A stretch of DNA of 31,236 bases from a virus, in the IMG/VR virus record IMGVR_UViG_3300030329_000324, positions 1-31,236 of that record. The stretch is one strand, 5' to 3'. This document shows positions 8,937 to 16,714 of the stretch, piece by piece; the first letter of the stretch is position 1, and each line of letters starts with the position of its first letter. The notes beneath the pieces were generated by a model. The model ran no database searches, was not told where the DNA came from, and saw only the letters and a program-made list of their open reading frames with translations. The position numbers and the translations under genes are program-made.

Positions 8937-9944
8937 ATGGAAAAAGCTAATAAAAACGAAATTATGAAATTGGCAACTAACAAACGCTATGAGTTTGATA
9001 TTACTGTTAATAGTGATACTTACGCAGGTGTACATAGTTTGCCGTATGTAACTGCTGCGTTAAGAAGTCCTGACACAGTAGCCAAAGGATATGTAAGGAC
9101 GATTGATGGATTAACAAAATCTGCTGTAATTAATAATATTGCTTCAAGCAATCCTATTGTTTCTGCAGCTTGTTCTTTTACAAGTGGTAATGACACTTCT
9201 ACTTCAGAGCAAATTTTAACACTTACCGACTTAAAAGTAAACGAGGAAATTTGTAGAGGTACTATCTTCCCTACTTGGATGGGTCAAGGAATGGATCGAA
9301 ATGGAAACCTGCCTCAAAATTTTGGTGACTTCTTATTGCAAGTAATTGCAGGTAAGGCTGCTGCTCAATTAGAGATTGGTATTTGGCAAGGAGCTTCTCC
9401 TTTTGGAACAGGTTTCTTATCAAATGACGGAACTCAGGATGAGGCAGGAGCAGATGCTTCAGCTTGTAAAGACTTCACAGAAGTTGATTTTGCTGATGCT
9501 TTAGCTGCTTCAGACATTCTTACAGATATGGCTTCTGTATATAATGCTGTAGCTTCAGATGTTTCAGGATTACTAACTAAACCAGGAGCAGGATTCTATA
9601 TGAATAACAAGACTTATGGTTTCTACATTCAAGCGTTAGCTGCTGCAGGTTCTAATCAAGGTCAAGTATCAGGTGCAGGGTTTAATTTGAATGGTGATAA
9701 TATGACTTACTTCGGCTTCCCTATTTACAGATGTCCTGGAATGTTCAACGATACTATTCTTTTCACTTACCCTGAAAACTTAGTATTCGGAACAAACCTA
9801 GCTACTGACTGGACTGAAGCAAGATTAATTCCAACGTATGAATACGATGGTTCTGATAATGTAAGAGTTGTTATGAACTTCGCTGTAGGTGTACAGACTG
9901 CTGTAGCTACAGATGGTGTTTACGGTTCAACTGTTTGGACTTAA
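8937..9944 (+). CDS. Major capsid protein
   Basis: This 335-residue protein begins six bases after the scaffold stop and is followed at once by a strong terminator, a typical layout for a highly expressed capsid gene. The composition is capsid-like: rich in Ala/Gly/Thr/Asn and poor in Lys. Segments such as 'EEICRGTIFPTWMGQGMDRN', 'FGDFLLQVIAGKAAAQLEIG', 'KPGAGFYMNNKTYGFYIQAL' and a C-terminal 'RVVMNFAVGVQTAV' look like the spine helix, A-domain and C-terminal strands of an HK97-fold subunit. The N-terminal ~25 residues could be removed by the upstream protease. No experimental information is available here; the call rests on gene order and fold-like pattern. Confidence 0.8.
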   Translation: MEKANKNEIMKLATNKRYEFDITVNSDTYAGVHSLPYVTAALRSPDTVAKGYVRTIDGLTKSAVINNIASSNPIVSAACSFTSGNDTSTSEQILTLTDLKVNEEICRGTIFPTWMGQGMDRNGNLPQNFGDFLLQVIAGKAAAQLEIGIWQGASPFGTGFLSNDGTQDEAGADASACKDFTEVDFADALAASDILTDMASVYNAVASDVSGLLTKPGAGFYMNNKTYGFYIQALAAAGSNQGQVSGAGFNLNGDNMTYFGFPIYRCPGMFNDTILFTYPENLVFGTNLATDWTEARLIPTYEYDGSDNVRVVMNFAVGVQTAVATDGVYGSTVWT

Positions 9945-9960
9945 TAGTTAATTAATTAAT

Positions 9961-9989
9961 GGGGGTGTGAAATACCACCCTCGTTTTTT
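9961..9989 (+). terminator. Rho-independent terminator after the capsid gene
   Basis: A 7-bp stem (9961-9967 GGGGGTG with 9976-9982 CACCCTC, one G-T pair) closes an 8-base loop and is followed by G and six T. It sits 16 bases past the major capsid stop and would end or attenuate the protease-scaffold-capsid transcript. Confidence 0.8.
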
Positions 9990-10019
9990 ATAATGTATAA
10001 TAATATAAAATAAAATAAC

Positions 10020-10631
10020 ATGGCTTGTACTTTAACGAAAGGCTTGACGGTAGGATGTAAAGATTCCATCGGAGGACTGAAGGCAATATTTTTTGTCTCT
10101 ACATATTCTTCTGAAATTCGTTCTGCAGCTACATTTAATGGTACTGATGTACTACAAATGGACACAGCAGGATTCACAGGATGGGGTGCTTACGGAGTGC
10201 CAACAGGCTCAACAGTAACCGTATTTAAATATACTTTAAGACCGAACTTATCTTCAATGACTGTAAATATCAACAGCGATCCTGCAACGGGAACTACTTG
10301 GTTTGAACAAACTTTATCTCTAACTCTACAAAAATTATCAGTAGCTCAGACAAATGAGTTAAAATTAATTTGTTATAATAGAGCTCAGGTATTTGTTCAA
10401 GATGTAAACGACAATGTATTCTTACTAGGTATGGATAACGGAGTGGATGTTTCAGGTGGAACAGCTGTGACAGGAGCTGCAAAGAGTGATATGCCAGGTT
10501 ATACTTTAGAATTAAGAGCAGAAGAAAAAGATCCTATGATTTGGATTAAACCAACTTCAGGAGGTGGAACGGACTATCCGTTTGACCAACTAGGTGATGC
10601 TGATGCTGACTTAACTATTGTAGCATCTTAA
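10020..10631 (+). CDS. Major tail (tube) protein candidate
   Basis: This 203-residue protein stands alone between two intrinsic terminators, which suggests strong separate expression, as for a structural protein made in many copies. It opens with 'MACTLTKGLTVGCKDSIGGL'. It has beta-strand-rich segments ('TTWFEQTLSLTLQKLSVAQT', 'RAQVFVQDVNDNVFLLGMDN') and ends with 'DMPGYTLELRAEEKDPMIWI'. The 'GYTLELRAEEKDP' segment and the FEQTLSLTL strand fit a tail-tube beta-barrel as found in Bacteroidetes siphoviruses. It is unusual that it lies on the head side of the map, away from the tape measure. A capsid decoration role is the main alternative. The leader is A-rich and has no Shine-Dalgarno sequence. 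Confidence 0.6.
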   Translation: MACTLTKGLTVGCKDSIGGLKAIFFVSTYSSEIRSAATFNGTDVLQMDTAGFTGWGAYGVPTGSTVTVFKYTLRPNLSSMTVNINSDPATGTTWFEQTLSLTLQKLSVAQTNELKLICYNRAQVFVQDVNDNVFLLGMDNGVDVSGGTAVTGAAKSDMPGYTLELRAEEKDPMIWIKPTSGGGTDYPFDQLGDADADLTIVAS

Positions 10632-10654
10632 TTAATAAATCGTTACTCAAAAAG

Positions 10655-10682
10655 AAAGGGAGCTAAATTGCTCCCTTTTTTT
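10655..10682 (+). terminator. Rho-independent terminator
   Basis: The strong hairpin pairs AAAGGGAGC (10655-10663) with GCTCCCTTT (10670-10678) around a TAAATT loop and runs into seven T (10676-10682). It lies 24 bases after the tail-tube candidate. The symmetry of the stem means it could also work on the opposite strand. Confidence 0.88.
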
Positions 10683-10862
10683 ATTGGCTTAATCTCGGTA
10701 CTTTTGTAAGGGTTGTGTTACTCATACTCTGACCTCCTTTTATTTTTTAAATATATAAAAAATATTTTATATTCTACTATATTTTATAAAGTTTTTTTTA
10801 TATAATACACAATAATAAACGAATTACTTATATTTATATATAATTATAAAAGACTTAATATT
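10683..10862. other. Intergenic AT-rich region with promoter-like box
   Basis: This is the largest gene-free stretch (about 230 bases counting the terminator). TACTTTTG at 10699-10706 matches the Bacteroidetes -7 consensus TAnnTTTG exactly, but no TTG was found at the usual -33 distance, so it is only a partial promoter. From about 10740 to 10860 the DNA is almost pure A/T, with short inverted AATATA/TATATT stretches and a TTATAAAA box at 10844-10851, 11 bases before the next start. The sequence could be a promoter leader or an easily melted replication site. No ORF was found in it. Confidence 0.4.
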
Positions 10863-11060
10863 ATGGCTTGGAAAGTAAAAAAAGAATATGAAGGTAAAAC
10901 AGTACCAAACTTTAGAATACCTTTAGATGATCTAAATCAAAAGACTATCAAAGGATTACCAGAAAGCGTTAGAAATGGGTATTTTGAACAAGATATTCCT
11001 AAACCAAAAAAGAAAAAAGTTAAAATAGAAACAGAATCTTATAATGAGTACACAGATTAG
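10863..11060 (+). CDS. Small basic virion-region protein, unknown function
   Basis: This 65-residue protein starts 'MAWKVKKEYEGKTVPNFRIP' and ends with a Lys-rich and then polar tail. Small proteins of this kind (opening with a xWKVKKE-type stretch) recur near capsid and portal genes in Bacteroidetes phages, but no function is known to me. It is the first gene after the terminator and AT-rich leader, and it overlaps the next short ORF by 17 bases, so it heads the connector and portal operon. Confidence 0.6.
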   Translation: MAWKVKKEYEGKTVPNFRIPLDDLNQKTIKGLPESVRNGYFEQDIPKPKKKKVKIETESYNEYTD

Positions 11061-11199
11061 AGAGGTAATTTTTTATGAAGATATAGTTCAGGAATATTTA
11101 GATAAAAGGTCTGAGCTAAACACTAAAGAAGAAAAACAGGCTTTAGCTGAAGAATATAGCATAAAAGCAATAAAAGAGTATAGAGATGTATCAGATTAA
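11044..11199 (+). CDS. Short helical protein, 51 residues, unknown function
   Basis: An ATG at 11044 lies inside the end of the upstream gene and the ORF stops at 11197-11199, 14 bases inside the next gene. The product is charged and mostly helical ('REVIFYEDIVQEYLDKRSEL', then an EEKQALAEEY-type helix). It fills what would otherwise be a 125-base gap in a tightly packed operon and overlaps both neighbours, which supports it as a real gene. No family is recognised. Confidence 0.6.
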   Translation: MSTQIREVIFYEDIVQEYLDKRSELNTKEEKQALAEEYSIKAIKEYRDVSD

Positions 11200-11704
11200 C
11201 TTTAATTCAGCTACAGCGTTATATACTAAATCGTTATTTTTTTATATAAACATTAAATCTTTAACAGATTTGGTTGATTCGCACCCATTTACTTACAACA
11301 TCTTAACAGAATTTAGAGGCGTTAACACAAACTGGGTAAGAACAGCGATAGCTCCAAAGGGACCAGATGGTAGTAGGAATAATAGGTATTGGAGAATAGG
11401 TTATTCATTATACAATAGTAGTTACAATGGTTTATTAGATGGCACGTTATTAAGACAAGAAGGTAATATTTTTTTACCTAGCGAAGAAATGTATAATGTT
11501 TCTTTTTATTATCAAACAAGTACAAGTAATTTAGACGTAGCTAACGCGACTAAAATAGATTGGACAGAGCAACTATATATACAAAGAGAATATGACGACC
11601 AATACAATCAAGCTCCTGTAAGTAGCTATACTCAATACTCAACAAATGATGTTAGTAGCTCAACCACAAATACAAACGTAGAATATGGCACACAAACAGC
11701 GTAA
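11186..11704 (+). CDS. Virion-region protein of unknown function
   Basis: This 172-residue protein is rich in Tyr/Asn/Ser, with alternating hydrophobic strands and a Ser/Thr/Asn-rich C-terminal tail, so it is probably a beta-structured virion component. It starts inside the preceding short ORF and overlaps the portal start by 20 bases, so it is translationally coupled to portal synthesis. No signal peptide or enzymatic motif is seen. A head-fibre or decoration role is possible but unproven. Confidence 0.55.
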   Translation: MYQINFNSATALYTKSLFFYINIKSLTDLVDSHPFTYNILTEFRGVNTNWVRTAIAPKGPDGSRNNRYWRIGYSLYNSSYNGLLDGTLLRQEGNIFLPSEEMYNVSFYYQTSTSNLDVANATKIDWTEQLYIQREYDDQYNQAPVSSYTQYSTNDVSSSTTNTNVEYGTQTA

Positions 11705-13523
11705 GAACAATACAGAAATATCAGTAATACATTTAGCAGAGTTTAATTTGCCTGAAGTTACTGAATCAGCAAATAAAGATTGGATTCAATTTGGTACAGA
11801 TAATATGTACCCTCAATATTTACTTGAATTATATAATGGTAGTAGTATTAATAACGCTATTATAAAAGGCGTAGCTGCTATGATTTATGGAGAGGGTTTG
11901 GACGCTACTGATAGAGAAGACAGTGATGAGCATAAAGAACAATGGTTAAGGCTTACATCTTTACTAGGACATTCACAGAAAGACCTTTTAAAGTGTTTAG
12001 CGTTTGATTTAAAGTTGTTTGGAATGTGTTATGTAAACACAATATGGAATAAGCCTAGAACAAAGATTGTAGAGATGTATCATATCCCTGCACAATATAT
12101 AAGAAGTGGAAAATCTGATGGCTATGGAAATGTAAATGAGTATTACTATTCAGCAGATTGGACTAATACTAGAAAGCACAAACCAAGAACATATAAAGCG
12201 TTTGATGAAAAGGACAGGACAAGTGCTAGTCAAGTATTATGTATCAAAGATTATTCCCCAGGAAGTTACTATTATTCTTTACCTGATTATCAAGGATCTA
12301 CTTCTTATATACAGTTAGACATGGAGATAGCACAATTTCATTTATCTAATATAAAATCAGGTATGTTTCCTAGCATGGCTGTGAATTTTGCAAACGGAAT
12401 TCCTAGCCACGAAGAAAGAAAAACTATAGAAAGACAAATTAATAACAAGTTTGCGGGCAGTGGTAACGCAGGAAAGATTTTAATTACTTTTAATGATGGA
12501 AAAGATACTGCTCCTGAGATAGTTCCTATTAATGCTAATGACAATGCAGATAGCTACCAATTTTTATCTACCGAAACTACTAGAAAAGTGCTGACGGGTC
12601 ATCGTTGTACTAGTCCGCTCCTCTTTGGTGTCAAGGGTGATGGTTCAGGATTCGGTAACAATGCTGATGAACTTCGTGATTCTTACAGCTTATTTACAAA
12701 TACAGTAATTAAACCATTCCAGAACACGCTTTTAAGTGGTTTACAAGCTATTTTTAGTATTTGTGATATAAACCTTGATTTGTATTTCAAAACCCTTAAA
12801 CCTGCTGATTTCATTGACATAGAAAATATAGCTAAAATTGATGAAGATGAGCAAGAAAAAGAGGGAATAGATACAGGGGATGAAATAAAGAAAGAATTTA
12901 CTGAATTATCTGACGATCAATTTGATATTTTACTAAACAACTTAGAGGGAGAACAAATAAATGAAGATGAATGGGAGGTAGTTGATGAAAGAGAGCAAGG
13001 AACAGGGGATGATTATGAAGACTGGGCAAATAGATTAATACAAAAAAGAGAAGACTTTGCAGTAAATGAAATAAAAAGCAATGAAGACAAATTCAGTTAT
13101 TTAGATAAAGCTTATTACAGAGTACGGTTTAAATATGCTGTTGGAACGACTAAAGGAGCAGGAGGTAAGTCTAGACCATTTTGTCAAAATATGATGCGAT
13201 TAAGTAGAGGTGGTTTTGTATATAGAATAGAAGACATAGATATAGCAAGTGAAAGGGGAATAAACAGGCAATTAGGACACAATAAAAAACCTTACGATTT
13301 GTTCAAATTTAAAGGAGGAGTTTTTTGTCGTCATAAATGGAATGAAGTACTATATAGACTTAAAAAAGGAACTGAATTAAAAGATGGTCAAAGTTTAGAT
13401 GAAGATTACAATAAAGTAGATAATATTCCTGCAAGATATAAAAGAAAACCAAAAGGATTAAAAGAAAGTAAAATAGCTCCGTATAATATGCCAGATAACG
13501 GGCACTATCCAGGAGTAAAATAA
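11685..13523 (+). CDS. Portal protein with C-terminal head-morphogenesis-like domain
   Basis: This 612-residue protein has the order of a portal subunit in about residues 10-370. It starts with 'LAEFNLPEVTESANKDWIQF', followed by 'GSSINNAIIKGVAAMIYGEG', a stem/wing region with 'VEMYHIPAQYIRSG', and 'TSPLLFGVKGDGSGFGNNAD' near 309-328, which is typical of the portal clip and crown side. A long acidic linker (about 385-460) leads to a second domain at about 475-560 with Cys500, 'RIEDIDIASERGINRQLG' and 'GGVFCRHKWNEVLYRL' (Cys548, His550). That pattern resembles the C-terminal part of MuF/minor head proteins, so a portal-minor-head fusion is likely. The portal forms the DNA entry ring used by the terminase. 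Confidence 0.78.
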   Translation: MAHKQRKNNTEISVIHLAEFNLPEVTESANKDWIQFGTDNMYPQYLLELYNGSSINNAIIKGVAAMIYGEGLDATDREDSDEHKEQWLRLTSLLGHSQKDLLKCLAFDLKLFGMCYVNTIWNKPRTKIVEMYHIPAQYIRSGKSDGYGNVNEYYYSADWTNTRKHKPRTYKAFDEKDRTSASQVLCIKDYSPGSYYYSLPDYQGSTSYIQLDMEIAQFHLSNIKSGMFPSMAVNFANGIPSHEERKTIERQINNKFAGSGNAGKILITFNDGKDTAPEIVPINANDNADSYQFLSTETTRKVLTGHRCTSPLLFGVKGDGSGFGNNADELRDSYSLFTNTVIKPFQNTLLSGLQAIFSICDINLDLYFKTLKPADFIDIENIAKIDEDEQEKEGIDTGDEIKKEFTELSDDQFDILLNNLEGEQINEDEWEVVDEREQGTGDDYEDWANRLIQKREDFAVNEIKSNEDKFSYLDKAYYRVRFKYAVGTTKGAGGKSRPFCQNMMRLSRGGFVYRIEDIDIASERGINRQLGHNKKPYDLFKFKGGVFCRHKWNEVLYRLKKGTELKDGQSLDEDYNKVDNIPARYKRKPKGLKESKIAPYNMPDNGHYPGVK

Positions 13524-13531
13524 ATTAAAAC

Positions 13532-14104
13532 ATGGCAATACAACACACATTATTCATAAGTACGGATCGTTTAAAAAAAGATTCAGCTTTAGGCGGTAGC
13601 GTAGATGACAATATTTTGCTACCATACATACTAATGGCTCAAGATAGGTATATATTACCTGTACTTGGAACTGATTTAAATGATGCTTTAGTTACTAAAA
13701 TACAAGGTAGTAGTTTAGCGGGTGCATATCTAACGCTTTTACAAACATATATCCAACCTGCTTTAGTTCAGTATGCTTTTGCTACTGTGCTTCCATTCCT
13801 TAGACTTCGTATGGTAAATAATTCTATAGTAACCATGTCAAGTGAGCAAGGTTCTAGCGTTTCTCACAGCGATTTAAAGCCTTTAATTAATGCGAGTATG
13901 GATCAAGCAGAGTTCTACAGAGAACGATTGATAGACTATATAAGAAACAATACAAGTAGTCTACCTGAGTATCAAACAAACACAGGTGCTGACTTACAAC
14001 CTACAGCACAAAACTATTACGCAGGTCTAAATCTTGATGTTGCTCCAATGAGTAATAAAACAAAATCCTTTTTACAAGGAGCTGATATAACGATATGTTG
14101 TTAA
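13532..14104 (+). CDS. Head-tail connector/adaptor protein
   Basis: This 190-residue protein directly follows the portal gene. It is mainly helical and contains 'YILMAQDRYILPVLGTDLND' and 'QTYIQPALVQYAFATVLPFL', a layout I associate with connector proteins of Bacteroidetes phages (DUF6712-like). Such adaptors bind the portal ring and link it to the neck. The gene position (portal, then connector) is the standard one. The C-terminus ends with two cysteines, which has no obvious explanation. Confidence 0.65.
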   Translation: MAIQHTLFISTDRLKKDSALGGSVDDNILLPYILMAQDRYILPVLGTDLNDALVTKIQGSSLAGAYLTLLQTYIQPALVQYAFATVLPFLRLRMVNNSIVTMSSEQGSSVSHSDLKPLINASMDQAEFYRERLIDYIRNNTSSLPEYQTNTGADLQPTAQNYYAGLNLDVAPMSNKTKSFLQGADITICC

Positions 14105-14108
14105 AATT

Positions 14109-14231
14109 ATGCTTACAAAACAAAAGGAAAAACAAAGGAAAAATAACGAACAAAAATTAAAAAAATATTTAGATAGTTATGGCAAATCAAAAACTGACAG
14201 ACAAAACAGAACTAGCCGAACAGGCAGGTAG
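14109..14231 (+). CDS. Possible short basic ORF (40 residues)
   Basis: The ATG at 14109 opens a 40-codon frame rich in Lys/Gln/Arg ('MLTKQKEKQRKNNEQKLKKY'), which runs 53 bases into the next gene. It would fill the 74-base gap after the connector gene. The composition is low in complexity and the overlap is long, so this could be chance. Confidence 0.25.
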   Translation: MLTKQKEKQRKNNEQKLKKYLDSYGKSKTDRQNRTSRTGR

Positions 14232-14715
14232 TGGCGATCTGTTGATGGTGGTCGATGTAAACGACACCACAGGTAGCTCAAGCGGTACTTCAAAAAAGCA
14301 AGATTTTAAATACTTAATGCAAACGGATAAATTCTCATTATCTAATGCTGAGGTATTGGCTTTAGATACCACACCTAAAACTTTAGTAGGGGCCTTAAGT
14401 GGTTATATGCCGACCATATTTAATGTTACTGTATTGTGCACTTATGGGGCGTCAACAGAAAATTCAAGAAAAGACTTGATATTTGGATTCGATGAATCCG
14501 TAGATGCTGAATACTGGGCGTATGTAGAATCTTGTATGGATGGCGAAACAACAGACACTACCTATATTCCAGGACCGAGTAATACAGGGAAACTAGGAAG
14601 TTGTTCATCTTCTATATTAAACAAACCCTTTAAAGTATGGGCGGAAGGAACAGGATTTGCTGGTGGTTGGAGTTGTGATATTTACGTAACCTATTGTTAT
14701 ACAAAAGTATTATAA
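14179..14715 (+). CDS. Decoration or head-fibre-like virion protein
   Basis: This 178-residue protein begins 'KLTDKTELAEQAGSGDLLMV' followed by 'VDVNDTTGSSSGTSKKQDFK'. This opening, a start helix then 'DLLMVVDVNDT', is used by phage fibre and decoration proteins as an anchoring module. The rest is beta-rich with five cysteines toward the C-terminus (for example 'LGSCSSS' and 'YVTYCYTK'), perhaps stabilising an exposed domain. It lies between the connector and the envelope-protein genes and shares its stop with the next ATG (TAATG). Confidence 0.5.
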   Translation: MANQKLTDKTELAEQAGSGDLLMVVDVNDTTGSSSGTSKKQDFKYLMQTDKFSLSNAEVLALDTTPKTLVGALSGYMPTIFNVTVLCTYGASTENSRKDLIFGFDESVDAEYWAYVESCMDGETTDTTYIPGPSNTGKLGSCSSSILNKPFKVWAEGTGFAGGWSCDIYVTYCYTKVL

Positions 14716-15746
14716 TGAAGATAAACGAAAAGCACTTATATTTTTTATTAATAGTTTTTATTCTAGGAATAGGAACTTGTAATGCTCAATTTTTTAAGTA
14801 TGCTACTTTCTATTCATCAGGAAGTATTAATACAAGTATGGTAGAAGATCAAGACTATGTTGCTATAAATAAAGGCTATGAAGAAACAACACAAATTAAC
14901 CCTTATGACTATAATTTTACAATCGGTATTAGAAAAATTGCGCGAATGGAGTACGAACAAAAGCTTACAACGTGGTATTATGGTAACGAAAAATCTGTTG
15001 CAGATAACACTTTCATTGGTAACAATAATGGTTGGGAGTATTTGTTTAATTATTCTTTTATTCGTAATCGTTCTGAAACATACACTAATAGAGATTTTTG
15101 GCTCAGATATTTGGAAAGTAAATGGGTGGTTAAATCTCAAATAAAAAAAGATGAAAGCAGAGATTTAGAATATATGTCTTTTGATGCTAGATTCAGAATT
15201 AATAAAGGTGGATTTGATTTTACTCTTGGAGCAGTTGGAAGGAATCATCCAGTTTACGGGATAGTTCCTATTCAAGATTTTTGGGTAAGTGGAGAGAGTT
15301 CATTCCAAGAATTAGCAGAAGATTTTGGCTATTCTACTCAATTTGTACAAGGGCAGTGGCACTGGTTTAATGATAGCGAATTAATAGCGACTTCAAATGA
15401 TGAGTTTTTTAAGCATTATTTTGGATCGGCAATAGCAGAATACAATCAACAGCAATTAAACGCTTTAGGTAGCGTTACAGAGCTTTCTTTGGCTATTGGA
15501 ACAGCTTACTATTATTATAGTGATAAGTACTGGGTTCACGGATGGGTAAATGTAATGCCTTATCACTATGGATTAGATGATTATTCTTACGACTATGAGG
15601 GAGTTTCTACGGATGTTGATTTAGGATTAGTAGCAGGATGGAGAATAACAAAGAATTTAGGTGTATTTGTAGAGGGTACTTATTTAGAATACTGGGAAAA
15701 GCCTATACAAGAGTTCAAATTTGGGTTTAATTATTTAATATTTTAA
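14715..15746 (+). CDS. Phage-encoded outer-membrane beta-barrel protein with signal peptide
   Basis: Starting at the ATG that overlaps the previous stop (14715), the product has about 343 residues and a clear Sec signal peptide: Lys near the start, then 'YFLLIVFILGIGTCNAQ' with cleavage expected after Asn-Ala. The mature part is rich in Tyr/Trp/Phe in alternating strands ('YTNRDFWLRYLESKWVVKSQ', 'IGTAYYYYSDKYWVHGWVNV') and ends in an aromatic residue ('FKFGFNYLIF'), the usual signature of an outer-membrane barrel recognised by the BAM machinery. I see no enzyme motif. It would insert into the host outer membrane. It could block superinfection, change permeability or help lysis; the sequence does not decide between these. 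An upstream in-frame start (14694) would bury the signal peptide behind extra residues and is less likely. Confidence 0.72.
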   Translation: MKINEKHLYFLLIVFILGIGTCNAQFFKYATFYSSGSINTSMVEDQDYVAINKGYEETTQINPYDYNFTIGIRKIARMEYEQKLTTWYYGNEKSVADNTFIGNNNGWEYLFNYSFIRNRSETYTNRDFWLRYLESKWVVKSQIKKDESRDLEYMSFDARFRINKGGFDFTLGAVGRNHPVYGIVPIQDFWVSGESSFQELAEDFGYSTQFVQGQWHWFNDSELIATSNDEFFKHYFGSAIAEYNQQQLNALGSVTELSLAIGTAYYYYSDKYWVHGWVNVMPYHYGLDDYSYDYEGVSTDVDLGLVAGWRITKNLGVFVEGTYLEYWEKPIQEFKFGFNYLIF

Positions 15747-15747
15747 T

Positions 15748-16233
15748 ATGAAAAGATTAGTATTGTTATTTGCATTAATATTTAGTTATGGATTTAGTCA
15801 AACGAATTGTGAATTATGCGTTGAGCAAAACGGATTCTATTGTGGAGATGATGAGAGTAATTGGACTCAGTATTCTCCACTTGGTTGTGTACCTAATGGC
15901 TATAATAATCTCTATTATCTTAACGATGGTTGGTTAGATTGTGTGGATGGAAGCGATGAGGCAAATGCAATACCTACAACCTTAGAAGATTGTTCAGTCT
16001 ATGACTATAATCCTTGTGATACTATCTATGTAGAAGTGCCAATTATAGATACTCTTTATGTTACTGAATATATTGATTGTGCCACTGGATTACCTTGTGG
16101 AAATACAGGCATCTTAGAGTTACTCCAAAAAACGAAAAACGAAAATAAAATATATAATTTAAATGGAAAGGAGATATACAAGAGAGAAAATGTATACATA
16201 GAGAATGGGAAAATTAACTTTAAAATAAAATAA
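15748..16233 (+). CDS. Secreted Cys-rich protein with LDL-receptor-A-like motif and T9SS-like tail
   Basis: This 161-residue protein starts with a signal peptide ('RLVLLFALIFSYGFS', cleavage near residue 18). The mature part has several cysteines and 'LNDGWLDCVDGSDE' at about residues 58-71. The DxxxDCxDGSDE form is the calcium-binding end of LDL-receptor class A modules, with further Cys at about 21, 24, 32 and 47. A second Cys cluster follows ('DCSVYDYNPCDTIYVEVP'). The last ~28 residues ('KIYNLNGKEIYKRENVYIEN' and then GKINFKIK) closely resemble the C-terminal sorting signal of the Bacteroidetes type IX secretion system (YNLNG...YI.NGK..IK). I infer export through Sec and the host T9SS to the cell surface. 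It is probably co-expressed with the barrel gene one base upstream. Confidence 0.6.
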   Translation: MKRLVLLFALIFSYGFSQTNCELCVEQNGFYCGDDESNWTQYSPLGCVPNGYNNLYYLNDGWLDCVDGSDEANAIPTTLEDCSVYDYNPCDTIYVEVPIIDTLYVTEYIDCATGLPCGNTGILELLQKTKNENKIYNLNGKEIYKRENVYIENGKINFKIK

Positions 16234-16235
16234 AA

Positions 16236-16424
16236 ATGAAAGAAATGATATTAAAATTTATTAAAAGTAGAAAGTTTTGGTACGGATTTGTAACCTTAAT
16301 AATAATACTTTTTTCAGAAAATTTTGGAATAAGTGATACTAAAATGAACACTTTAGTATTTGTAACAGTTGCTTTAATTATAGGGCAAGGATTAGCAGAC
16401 AGAACTTGTAATATGAAAGAATAA
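16236..16424 (+). CDS. Small membrane protein, holin-like
   Basis: This 62-residue protein has a short basic N-terminus and two hydrophobic segments (about residues 13-27 and 40-53) separated by a turn, ending in a charged tail with one Cys. Small two-helix proteins ending in a 'LIIGQGLADR'-type stretch occur near lysis genes of flavobacterial phages. The gene opens the lysis-proximal cluster and shares its last base with the next ATG. A holin or antiholin role is possible, but the 3-TM protein at 17552 is the better holin candidate. Confidence 0.5.
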   Translation: MKEMILKFIKSRKFWYGFVTLIIILFSENFGISDTKMNTLVFVTVALIIGQGLADRTCNMKE

Positions 16425-16714
16425 TGGCAACAGAGGTATCCGAAAATAGCAAGTTCATACTCTCAATAAAATCTATTGTTGCTATAATAGCAGTTGTTGC
16501 GAGTTTTATTGGAATGTATTATTCTCTAAGTATGGAAATCGAGGCTGCAAAAGAGCTTCCGAAAGTGGTTATTCCTGATCCTGAAATAACAAGACAGGAA
16601 TTAGATTTGAAACTGGAATTAATAAGTACGACAGTAATGAGTAATGCAGATAAATTAGATAAAATAGAAACGCAGGTAGAGAAAATAGAGGAGAGAGTTT
16701 ACGAACTTAAATGA
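16424..16714 (+). CDS. Membrane-anchored coiled-coil protein (lysis cluster)
   Basis: This 96-residue protein has one membrane segment at about residues 14-34 ('IVAIIAVVASFIGMYYSLSM'), followed by a linker with Pro residues and a C-terminal helix with heptad spacing ('NADKLDKIETQVEKIEERVY'). One membrane helix plus a periplasmic coiled coil resembles an inner-membrane spanin or a lysis accessory protein, but no partner lipoprotein was recognised. It overlaps the next gene by four bases (ATGA). The function is inferred from topology and position only. Confidence 0.5.
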   Translation: MATEVSENSKFILSIKSIVAIIAVVASFIGMYYSLSMEIEAAKELPKVVIPDPEITRQELDLKLELISTTVMSNADKLDKIETQVEKIEERVYELK

